Of a stretch of 8,883 bases of DNA, positions 1-6,129 are shown piece after piece. Source of the DNA: an uncultured Faecalibacterium sp. (GTDB lineage Bacteria; Bacillota; Clostridia; Oscillospirales; Ruminococcaceae). Position numbers and translations under genes: made by a program. Positions within the stretch are counted from its first letter, which is position 1. Each line of letters opens with the position of its first letter. The notes under the pieces are model-generated. The model saw only the letters and a list, made by a program, of their open reading frames with translations. It was not told the DNA's origin and did no database searches. Location: assembly GCA_900765705.1 (NCBI GenBank), contig CAAFSR010000053.1, forward strand, positions 1-8,883, written 5' to 3'.

Positions 1-1
1 G

Positions 2-70
2 AATCGGCGGCAAAATGAATCGGGTGTGTTGCGGGGCGGTAGCTTCTTTCGTGGATTTTTCCTTCACTGA
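2..70 (+). CDS. possible 3' end of an unidentified gene, cut by the window edge
   Basis: A frame open from the left edge ends at a TGA (68-70) that directly abuts a terminator-like hairpin, which is the usual arrangement for the end of a gene. The 22 visible residues include LRGGSFFRGFF and match no family I can name. RGGS also occurs in formylglycine-generating enzymes, but this fragment is far too short to argue for that. A competing frame starting at position 3 stays open to about 148. The call rests mainly on the position of the hairpin and is weak. Confidence 0.2.
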   Translation, partial: NRRQNESGVLRGGSFFRGFFLH

Positions 71-105
71 AGTGGTGGGTCTCACGGTGATAACCAACCA
101 CTTTT
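70..105 (+). terminator. probable rho-independent terminator at left edge
   Basis: An 11-bp inverted repeat with one mismatch (AAGTGGTGGGT at 70-80 against ACCAACCACTT at 93-103) encloses a 12-nt loop and ends in a short T run (102-105). It sits immediately after an in-frame TGA. It would end a transcript entering from the left and insulate the operon that starts at 490. The T run is short, so strength is uncertain. Confidence 0.5.
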
Positions 106-391
106 GCAGAAGATTTGCAATCAATCTACAAGTTCAGTGGGATTTGTGATAGAGAATATTATGGTTCGTAGAGTACGTCAAGATGATTCCGAAGAAATTA
201 TTTATGAATGGAGACAATAGTAAGACTTCTATTATGAATATGATACACTTTACATCATGAAAGAATTTAAGCTGCACAAAGATGATTCAAGCTGATGTGC
301 AATATGCACAATAAGTTTTCTACAGCAAAATACAGATGTGGTCATTTAGCTCTTTTACCAGACAACTTTTTTTGTAAAATAAAAAAATTTG
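106..391. other. AT-rich intergenic stretch with palindromes, no supported gene
   Basis: No convincing gene is present. Short open frames end around 148 and 220 without a good start or recognisable protein. The stretch is much richer in A and T than the genes to its right. It holds a palindrome at 296-310 and a related half-site at 273-278, both upstream of the promoter at 392-421, so it probably serves as the control region of the following operon. I see no riboswitch, tRNA or small RNA that I could defend. Confidence 0.5.
296..310. promoter_or_regulatory. perfect palindrome, candidate protein-binding site
   Basis: TGTGCA and TGCACA are perfect 6-bp arms around the spacer ATA. A further copy of TGCACA lies at 273-278, 32 bp upstream (about three helical turns). 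AAGCTG is also repeated at 269-274 and 289-294. The centre is about 90 bp upstream of the predicted -35 box, a position suited to an activator or upstream operator. The binding protein is unknown. Confidence 0.35.
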
Positions 392-421
392 TTGACTTGA
401 AATTGCTTGAAATGTTATCTT
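392..421 (+). promoter_or_regulatory. sigma-70 type promoter of the transporter-sulfatase operon
   Basis: TTGACT (392-397, five of six matches to the consensus -35) is followed after 18 bp by TATCTT (416-421, four of six matches to the -10). Transcription would start near 428 and leave a leader of about 60 nt before the first gene. It is the best promoter-like pair in the AT-rich region upstream of the binding-protein gene. Confidence 0.5.
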
Positions 422-432
422 GTTGGTAACAA
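420..432. promoter_or_regulatory. inverted repeat over the start site, candidate operator
   Basis: TTGTT (420-424) and AACAA (428-432) are perfect 5-bp arms around GGT. The repeat overlaps the end of the -10 box and the expected start of transcription, where a bound repressor would block RNA polymerase. The TTGT...ACAA half-sites resemble those bound by AraR-type GntR/LacI repressors. The gene at 4970-6088 encodes a repressor of that architecture, so it is the obvious candidate ligand. This link is inference. Confidence 0.35.
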
Positions 433-489
433 AAGCACGGTGAAGTGCTTGCTACCACACGAAAAGGCAAAACAAAAAAGGAGAGTAAA

Positions 490-1458
490 ATGATGAAAAA
501 GCGTATTGCGGCGTTGGTCACCGCCGGTGTCCTTGCTTTGTCGATGCTTACCGGCTGCGGAAGCAAACAGGAGAGCTGGAAAGTTACCTGCCCGTGGGCA
601 CCGTCTGGTGTAGCAGCGATGGTCAGCCAAAAGGCTGCTGCCAAGTCCCCTGATTATTCTGATAATAAAATCACACTGGTTGCTGAAGCCGTCAAGGGCG
701 ATGCTGCTACTGTCAACACTTGGGTGTCCAGTACTAAGGCAAATGATAAGGAACTGGTCTTCGCCGGTGAGGGTCTGTTCGCCATTACCGAGACTCTGGA
801 TCCGGCCAAGCTGCAGTTCAGCTACGACGATTTCGAGTTCGTGGAGAACTTGTACTCCTCCGTCTTCGTCCTGTCCGCTGATTCTTCACTGAACCTCAAG
901 AATCTGGACGATCTGGAGGCCTATGTCAAGGCAGGCAACCCCGTATCCGTGGCCGTTAACGGCGCTACCGGCTCCGAGGCTTTCCTGGCAGCGGCTCTGT
1001 TCGGCTCTATGGGTGCCGGCGACCAGCTGAAACTGACTCCGTACCAGTCCGCTGCGGAGGCTGCACAGGCTGTGGCAAAGGGCGAGACGAACTTTGCAGT
1101 CTCGCATCAGTCCCAGATCCTCGAGACCTACCAGCAGGGCGGCGTTGACGTGGTCTGCGCATTCGACGACAAGGCCATCGAAAACGGCCCCTTCGCAGGC
1201 GTTGAGGGCGTTGGCTCCAAGGGCTACCCCTACTTCCGCAACCGCTGCTTCGTCATGGCTCGCAAAGGTACTGACGCCGCAAAGGTTGCCGAGCTGAAAG
1301 AGCTGTATGATAAGATCCTCGCCGATGATGAGATGGTCGAGTGGCTGAACGACACCATGCTGCTGGAAGTCGATACCATGACCGAGGACGATGTGAAGGC
1401 TCACATTGAGAACGTTAAGAACATCGTTGAGCAGTATAAGGACATCGTGGCAGGCTGA
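490..1458 (+). CDS. TTT-family (TctC-like) substrate-binding lipoprotein
   Basis: This is the extracytoplasmic solute-binding subunit of a tripartite tricarboxylate transporter: it captures a small organic anion and hands it to the two membrane subunits encoded next. The start at 490 (or the adjacent ATG at 493) gives 322 residues, has AGGAG at 479-483, and begins a lipoprotein signal peptide: MMKKR, a hydrophobic stretch, then the lipobox LTGC with lipidated Cys23. An in-frame ATG at 445 would place charged residues before the signal peptide and lacks this support. The mature part shows a two-lobed binding-protein pattern with GATGSEAF near its middle. The usual PGGxxD loop after the first strand is altered: residues 34-47 read CPWAPSGVAAMVSQ, with Ala where the conserved Asp is expected and Gln in place of Arg. 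The ligand is therefore likely not a standard tricarboxylate. The gene ends in tandem stops (TGA TAA). Family assignment is firm; the substrate is unknown. Confidence 0.88.
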   Translation: MMKKRIAALVTAGVLALSMLTGCGSKQESWKVTCPWAPSGVAAMVSQKAAAKSPDYSDNKITLVAEAVKGDAATVNTWVSSTKANDKELVFAGEGLFAITETLDPAKLQFSYDDFEFVENLYSSVFVLSADSSLNLKNLDDLEAYVKAGNPVSVAVNGATGSEAFLAAALFGSMGAGDQLKLTPYQSAAEAAQAVAKGETNFAVSHQSQILETYQQGGVDVVCAFDDKAIENGPFAGVEGVGSKGYPYFRNRCFVMARKGTDAAKVAELKELYDKILADDEMVEWLNDTMLLEVDTMTEDDVKAHIENVKNIVEQYKDIVAG

Positions 1459-1487
1459 TAAAAAGTCCTCATAGCGACAAAAAGCTG

Positions 1488-1530
1488 AAGCAGGGGAAGG
1501 GGATGACACCGTCCCCTGCTTTTATATTTA
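1488..1530 (+). terminator. intra-operon hairpin, likely leaky terminator or mRNA stabiliser
   Basis: AAGCAGGGGA (1488-1497) and TCCCCTGCTT (1512-1521) form a perfect 10-bp stem with a 14-nt loop, followed by a U-rich tail interrupted by A residues. A second GGGGA at 1499-1503 could pair with the same TCCCC, giving a shorter alternative stem. It lies between the binding-protein gene and the permease genes. A partial terminator or 3'-end stabiliser here is a known way to make more binding protein than permease. Confidence 0.6.
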
Positions 1531-1531
1531 A

Positions 1532-1538
1532 AAAGGAG
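1532..1538 (+). promoter_or_regulatory. ribosome binding site that fixes the tctB start
   Basis: AAAGGAG lies 9 nt before a GTG at 1548. The only upstream in-frame ATG (1503) falls inside the hairpin loop and has no such site, so GTG is the preferred start. Confidence 0.65.
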
Positions 1539-1547
1539 TGGAAACAG

Positions 1548-2063
1548 GTGAAAAATCTGATAGAACGCATCGAAGCAAGACTGGATGACTGGGGCGCGAA
1601 GCTCGAGAAGAAGAACATCGAGTACCCTGTTGATTTGATCTGCGGCATTCTGTTTCTGGTCATCGGCATTGTGCTGCTGCTCATCATGCCCCGGCAGGTG
1701 CAGATTTCGGAAAAGGACGTTGTGAACGGCCGCGCCTTCCCGACGATGCTGATCTGGCTCATGCTGGCCATGAGTGCCCTTCTGGTGGGCCGCGAGGCAT
1801 ATAACATGGTAATGCACCGCCCGGCCAAGACTAAGACGCTCAACCTTCTGGTGGAGGTCAAGGCTCTGGTAATCGTCCTTATTCTGGTGGTCACTTACCT
1901 GCTGGCGGAGGTCACAGACCTGTTCGTGGTGGGTGCCGTGTTCTGCGCGCTGGCCTTCCTGCTGTTTTTCCGCTGCAAGAAGCCCCTCTACTACGCCATC
2001 ACCGTCTCGATGGCGGTGCTGATCTGGGTCGTGTTCCACTTCGTGCTGAATGTTAGTTTCTGA
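1548..2063 (+). CDS. TTT-family small membrane subunit (TctB-like)
   Basis: This is the small membrane subunit of the TTT transporter. Its exact role is poorly defined, but it is needed with the large subunit for uptake. With the GTG start it has 171 residues, a usual length for TctB. The first 27 residues are polar and helix-prone (KNLIERIEARLDDWGAKLEK), on the cytoplasmic side. Four membrane segments follow, at about 28-48, 64-82, 104-140 (long, probably a kinked or paired helix) and 147-167. The loop before segment two has the GRAFP motif, which resembles the conserved FP of the family. Its stop codon overlaps the ribosome binding site of the next gene, so the two are tightly coupled. TctB proteins diverge strongly, and the call rests on topology plus its place between tctC and tctA. 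Confidence 0.82.
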   Translation: MKNLIERIEARLDDWGAKLEKKNIEYPVDLICGILFLVIGIVLLLIMPRQVQISEKDVVNGRAFPTMLIWLMLAMSALLVGREAYNMVMHRPAKTKTLNLLVEVKALVIVLILVVTYLLAEVTDLFVVGAVFCALAFLLFFRCKKPLYYAITVSMAVLIWVVFHFVLNVSF

Positions 2064-2074
2064 GGAGGCAAAAT

Positions 2075-3583
2075 ATGGGTTTGTTTGATTTTATCGGCCC
2101 GGCCTCCGGGCTGCTTTTTACCCTTGAAAATATCATATGGATCAACCTCGGCGTCTTCATCGGCTGCGTATTTGCCGCCATTCCTGGCCTGAGTGTCATC
2201 CTCTGCATCATCCTGTTTCTGCCTGTTACCTACACCATGAAGGCCATTCCCGGCATGATGTTCCTTCTGGGTATCTACTGTGCGGGTGGATACGGCGGCT
2301 CGGTGTCGGCCATCCTCATCAACACCCCGGGCACGCCCCACGCGGCGGCTACTATGCTGGACGGTCATCCACTGTCCAAGATGGGCCGCACCAAGGCGGC
2401 TCTTAAAATCGCGCTGTATGCCTCCACCTTCGGTGGCATCTTCTCTGCACTGGTGCTGCTCTTCCTCGGCCCGCAGGTGGCCAAAATTTCGGCACAGCTG
2501 GGCACGGCGGAGTACTTCATGGTCTGCCTGTTCGGCATGACCATCATCGCAGGCGTTTCGGGCAAGAGCCTCGTCAAGGGCATCATCGCCGCTTGCCTCG
2601 GCCTGCTCATCTCCTGCGTGGGCGCAGACCCCATGACCAGCTACGACCGCTTTACCTTCGGCGTCCACCGCCTGTATCTGGGCCTCGACCTTGCCGTTAC
2701 CCTCATCGGCCTGTTCGCACTGGTGGAGATCATCGGCAAGGCGGAGCTGAAGCGGAGCGAGCTGAACCTCCACGCCGGAAAGATCGGAAACGACGACGGC
2801 AAGATCACAAAGGATGAGTACAAGCGGATGCTCCGCCCGGTGCTCATCGGCTCTCTCATCGGCTCCTGCGTGGGCATTGTGCCCGGCACCGGTGCATCGG
2901 AGGCCTCTTGGTTCTCCTACAACACTGCAAAGAATATGTCCAAACACCCGGAAGAGTTCGGCCACGGTTCTGTGGAGGGCGTTGCGGCGGCGGAGTCGGC
3001 CAACAACGCTGTCTGCGGTGCGACCCTCATCCCCCTGCTGACGCTGGGCATCCCCGGCGACGGCTGCGTGGCCATTATGCTGTCCGCTCTGATGATCAAC
3101 GGCCTGAACCCCGGCCTCTCGCTCTTTACCACGGATGGTGCGATCATGTACGCCATCATGCTGGGTCTTATCCTTGTGAACATCTTCATGTTCCTGCAGG
3201 GCAAGTACCTGACCAGCCTGTTTGCAAAGGTCGTCTCCATCCCCCAGCAGATCCTGACCCCTATCATCGTTATCTTCTGCTTTGCAGGTGCTTACTCGGT
3301 GAACAACAGCTATTTCGACCTGAGCGTGGCACTGGTGTTTGGCGTGATGGCATGGTTCATGCGTAAGCTGGAACTGCCCGCTGTCCCTGTGCTGTTGGGT
3401 ATGGTGCTGGGCAACATGACGGAAACCAACTTCCGCCGTGCTTTGCTCATCTCGGATGGAAGCCCCAGAATTTTCGTCAGTAGTGTGTACTGCTGGATCT
3501 TCATTGCGCTGATCGTGGTGGTCATTCTCGGCATTCTGCGCGGCAAGATGAAGGAAGCAAAGAACACCAAAGCAGAACAGTAA
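2075..3583 (+). CDS. TTT-family large membrane subunit (TctA-like)
   Basis: This is the large permease subunit that moves the substrate across the membrane, coupled to an ion gradient. Its 502 residues and roughly a dozen membrane segments are the usual size. Both conserved signature regions are intact. In the first half these are IPGLS (36-40), YGGS (73-76), NTPGTP (84-89) and LDGHPL (95-100). In the second half they are VPGTGASEASW (269-279), FGHGSVEGVAAAESANNA (295-312) and LTLGIPGD (322-329). The two halves repeat the same PG-rich plan, as expected for this family. AGGAGG at 2063-2068 lies 6 nt before the ATG and begins inside the tctB stop codon. A strongly charged cytoplasmic loop (about 220-253) separates the halves. 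Nothing is truncated or missing. Confidence 0.95.
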   Translation: MGLFDFIGPASGLLFTLENIIWINLGVFIGCVFAAIPGLSVILCIILFLPVTYTMKAIPGMMFLLGIYCAGGYGGSVSAILINTPGTPHAAATMLDGHPLSKMGRTKAALKIALYASTFGGIFSALVLLFLGPQVAKISAQLGTAEYFMVCLFGMTIIAGVSGKSLVKGIIAACLGLLISCVGADPMTSYDRFTFGVHRLYLGLDLAVTLIGLFALVEIIGKAELKRSELNLHAGKIGNDDGKITKDEYKRMLRPVLIGSLIGSCVGIVPGTGASEASWFSYNTAKNMSKHPEEFGHGSVEGVAAAESANNAVCGATLIPLLTLGIPGDGCVAIMLSALMINGLNPGLSLFTTDGAIMYAIMLGLILVNIFMFLQGKYLTSLFAKVVSIPQQILTPIIVIFCFAGAYSVNNSYFDLSVALVFGVMAWFMRKLELPAVPVLLGMVLGNMTETNFRRALLISDGSPRIFVSSVYCWIFIALIVVVILGILRGKMKEAKNTKAEQ

Positions 3584-3597
3584 AGGAAGGTAAAACC

Positions 3598-4953
3598 ATG
3601 GCATATAATATCATTTTCTATTTCAGTGACCAGCAGCGCTGGGACACCTGCGGCTGCTTCGGCCAGCCACTGAATATCACGCCTAATCTGGACAAGCTGG
3701 CGGCAGAGGGTGTGAAGTTTGACAATGCCTTTTCGCCTCAGCCGGTGTGCGGCCCCTGCCGTGCTCTGTTCCAGACCGGCAAATATCCCACCGAGACCGG
3801 TTGCTTCCGCAATAATCTGATGCTGCCCTCCAACATCAAGACGCTGGGCGAGTACATGGAAAAGGATGCCGGCTACGAGACGGCCTACATCGGCAAGTGG
3901 CATCTGGCTTCGGACGGTGAGCTGGAAAAAAAGCCCACCGTTGACCACACCATCACCGCTGTTCCGCTGGAGCTGCGCGGTGGCTATACCGGTTACTGGC
4001 GTGCTGCGGATGTGCTGGAGTTCACCTCCCACGGCTACGATGGCTATGTGTTTGATGAGAACAACAACCGCATCGATTTCAAGGGCTACCGTGCCGACTG
4101 CATTAACCAGTTTGCGCTGGACTATCTTGACCAGTATGCCGGCGAAAAGCCCTTCTTCATGACCGTGTCGCAGATCGAGCCGCACCATCAGAACGACCAT
4201 AATCACTACGAAGGCCCCAACGGTTCCAAGCAGCGATTCGCAGATTTTGTTCTGCCGGAAGATCTGAAGGCTCTGGGTGGAAACGCAGCGGAAGAGTACC
4301 CAGATTATCTGGGCCAGTGTGCCAGCCTTGATGAAAACCTTGGTAAGCTGGTGTCAAAGCTGAAAGAAAAAGGCCTGTATGATAATACAGTTATCCTCTA
4401 TGCTTCCGACCATGGCTCTCACTTCAAGACCCGCAACCGTGACGCGCACCTGAACGGCTATGATGATTACAAGCGCTCCTGCCATGACGGTTGCCTGCAT
4501 GTGCCGCTGGTCATCTGTGGCGGCCCGTTCAAGGGTGGCAAGGAGATCACCGACCTGGTCAGCACCGAAAGCATTCCCAAAACTCTGCTGGCTCTGGCAG
4601 GCGTGGATGTCGGTGATAAGATGATCGGTGAAAATCTGCTTGACGTTGTGGAAAAGAAAAACCATAATAGAGTCAATGAGGTCTATGCACAGATTTCGGA
4701 AAGCCGTTGCGGACGCTGCATCCGTACTGCAGATTATATGTATTCTGTCTATGCACCCGGCGTCAACGGCGGCGAGGCTGCGGCATCCGATGTTTATGCA
4801 GACGACTTCCTTTACGATATGCAGAAAGACCCGTGGCAGCTGAACAATGTGGTCGCGGATCCTGCATATGCTGCGGTCAAGGCGGAACTTCGTGAACGTC
4901 TGCTGAATTGGATTCAGCACGCGGAAGGCAGCCGCCCCACTATCACCGACTGA
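3598..4953 (+). CDS. cytoplasmic Cys-type sulfatase
   Basis: The product is a sulfatase of the alkaline-phosphatase superfamily that hydrolyses an organic sulfate ester to alcohol and sulfate. At 451 residues it is a compact full-length enzyme. The maturation motif CGPCR (51-55) follows the CxPxR rule, so Cys51 would become formylglycine. The following LFQTGKYPT matches the family signature. Other likely active-site residues are Asp11 and Gln12 (metal; SDQQR), Lys100 and His102 (GKWH), the His pair at 196-197 (EPHH), Asp271 and His272 (SDHG) and Lys293. The N-terminus, MAYNIIFYFSDQQ, is the first core strand and leaves no room for a signal peptide, so the enzyme should stay in the cytoplasm and act on an imported substrate. 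It starts 14 nt after the permease gene, preceded by AAGGAAGG. The substrate (aryl, steroid, sugar or choline-type sulfate) cannot be read from sequence. Confidence 0.92.
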   Translation: MAYNIIFYFSDQQRWDTCGCFGQPLNITPNLDKLAAEGVKFDNAFSPQPVCGPCRALFQTGKYPTETGCFRNNLMLPSNIKTLGEYMEKDAGYETAYIGKWHLASDGELEKKPTVDHTITAVPLELRGGYTGYWRAADVLEFTSHGYDGYVFDENNNRIDFKGYRADCINQFALDYLDQYAGEKPFFMTVSQIEPHHQNDHNHYEGPNGSKQRFADFVLPEDLKALGGNAAEEYPDYLGQCASLDENLGKLVSKLKEKGLYDNTVILYASDHGSHFKTRNRDAHLNGYDDYKRSCHDGCLHVPLVICGGPFKGGKEITDLVSTESIPKTLLALAGVDVGDKMIGENLLDVVEKKNHNRVNEVYAQISESRCGRCIRTADYMYSVYAPGVNGGEAAASDVYADDFLYDMQKDPWQLNNVVADPAYAAVKAELRERLLNWIQHAEGSRPTITD

Positions 4954-4960
4954 AAAGGAG
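4953..4960 (+). promoter_or_regulatory. ribosome binding site that fixes the regulator start
   Basis: AAAAGGAG overlaps the last base of the sulfatase stop codon. It is 9 nt from an ATG at 4970 but only 3 nt from an in-frame TTG at 4964, so the ATG is preferred. Confidence 0.6.
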
Positions 4961-4969
4961 CGCTTGCCC

Positions 4970-6088
4970 ATGCTCTCGGCTGTTGAGAAAAAATCCGATC
5001 AGGTTTATCGCTGGCTTCTGGCTTATATTGACGAAAACAAATTTTCCGGGAACCAGCGTTTGCCTTCGGAAAATGCGCTCTGCCGGAAGCTGGGTGTCAG
5101 CCGAGAAACGATACGAGTGGCCATCGACCAGTTGGTAGCAGAAGGACTCGTGTACAAGCTCAAGGGAAGTGGGACTTATTTCCACCGGGAAAAAGTAATG
5201 ACGCGGGATTTGAACACAGATGATGCCCTTTATAAAATCGGCCTTGTCCTGCAGGGACAGGATACAAGTGCCAATTCGGGATTAATCGAAGGGGTTCGCA
5301 GTGTTCTGACGCAGGAGCAGGTTGACCTCCATGTATTTCTGACCGATAACAAATTCTGCAACGAACGCCGCTGTCTGGAGACTGTGGTACATCAGAATTT
5401 TCACGGTTTCATTGTGGATGGTGTCAAATCGAGCATCCTCAGCCCAAATCTTGACTGCTACAAGGAGCTTTACCGACGTAAGATCCCGGTGATATTCTAC
5501 AACAACTTCTATCGGAACTTGCGCTGCCCCCGCGTAACGATCAATGACATCGAATGTGCCCATCAGCTGATAGGACGCCTGATGGATGCCGGACACAGCC
5601 ACATTGCAGGCATCTTCGTGTACGACAACTACCAGAGCGTAGAAAAGTTTCAAGGCATGGCGGAAGCGATGCGAAATCGTGGTTTGGAACTGAACGATGA
5701 TTATATCAAGTGGTGTATTTCGGACGAAGCCCACAACGAAAGCTATGTCCGTTCCATTGAAAGATTTCTGAAGAGCATCCCTAAATGCACCGCTATCGTC
5801 TGCTGCAACTACATCATCTATCGGCTGGTCATGAAAACCCTGCAGAAAATGGGGAAGACTGTACCCGAAGATTATTCGCTGGTCTGTTTTGATTATTCCG
5901 AAGAAACTTATCGGCAGGAGGATGTTACCTGCTCCGTGGAGCAAGGCTTCGAGATGGGACGTCAGCTTGCGCTGCGGCTTATGGAGATGATTTCCACCGG
6001 CGAATGCGATGACCGGAACTACACTTATGTCATGAAGCCCATCCTCTACGATGGCCATTCCATCCGGAAGATCAAAAAGGTAAAATAA
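4970..6088 (+). CDS. GntR/LacI-type (AraR-like) transcriptional repressor
   Basis: This is a transcription factor with a GntR winged helix-turn-helix and a C-terminal ligand-binding domain of the LacI/periplasmic-binding type, the architecture of the arabinose repressor AraR. Residues 31-71 (LPSEN, then VSRETIRVAIDQL and KGSGTYF) are the classic GntR recognition-helix and wing sequence. The sensor domain begins near residue 88 (YKIGLVLQG) and runs to the end of the 372 residues. It contains the typical inter-lobe strand patterns HGFIVDGV, IPVIFYNN, the AGHSHIAGIF segment and DYSLVCFDYSE. It lies 16 nt behind the sulfatase in the same operon, so it probably regulates this operon and its own synthesis. 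Its effector is likely the imported sulfate ester or its desulfated product. AraR-type sensors usually bind sugars or related polyols, which hints that the organic part may be carbohydrate-like, but that is only suggestive. Confidence 0.9.
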   Translation: MLSAVEKKSDQVYRWLLAYIDENKFSGNQRLPSENALCRKLGVSRETIRVAIDQLVAEGLVYKLKGSGTYFHREKVMTRDLNTDDALYKIGLVLQGQDTSANSGLIEGVRSVLTQEQVDLHVFLTDNKFCNERRCLETVVHQNFHGFIVDGVKSSILSPNLDCYKELYRRKIPVIFYNNFYRNLRCPRVTINDIECAHQLIGRLMDAGHSHIAGIFVYDNYQSVEKFQGMAEAMRNRGLELNDDYIKWCISDEAHNESYVRSIERFLKSIPKCTAIVCCNYIIYRLVMKTLQKMGKTVPEDYSLVCFDYSEETYRQEDVTCSVEQGFEMGRQLALRLMEMISTGECDDRNYTYVMKPILYDGHSIRKIKKVK

Positions 6089-6127
6089 AGATTCTCCCGG
6101 AGGCAGTACTGCTCTCCGGGAGAATCT
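6089..6127. terminator. bidirectional rho-independent terminator
   Basis: A perfect 14-bp inverted repeat (6089-6102 against 6114-6127; core ATTCTCCCGGAG) has an 11-nt loop. Plus-strand transcripts run into CTTTAT after the stem, and minus-strand transcripts run into CTTTATTTTA. It begins one base after the regulator stop codon and ends two bases before the convergent anSME stop codon, so one hairpin serves both genes. Confidence 0.9.
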
Positions 6128-6129
6128 CT

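Noticed and set aside
2..70. Left-edge fragment as the tail of a formylglycine-generating enzyme
   Set aside because: The only resemblance is RGGS in a 22-residue fragment, which is too little to name a family, despite the attractive link with sulfatases.
123..220. Short frame ending in a small acidic peptide near 172-220
   Set aside because: It is under 35 codons, with no ribosome binding site and no recognisable homology.
445..489. Upstream ATG start for the TctC gene at 445
   Set aside because: It would put a Lys-rich tail before the signal peptide; the AGGAG at 479-483 serves the ATG at 490 or 493.
886..1509. Minus-strand open frame opposite the TctC gene
   Set aside because: The composition is unlike a real protein, there is no ribosome binding site, and the opposite strand encodes a clear lipoprotein.
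1991..3604. Long minus-strand open frame of over 500 codons opposite the TctA gene
   Set aside because: Its product is rich in His, Gln, Asp and Ala with no domain pattern, while the plus-strand frame has all TctA signatures. It is an antisense shadow caused by GC-rich third positions.
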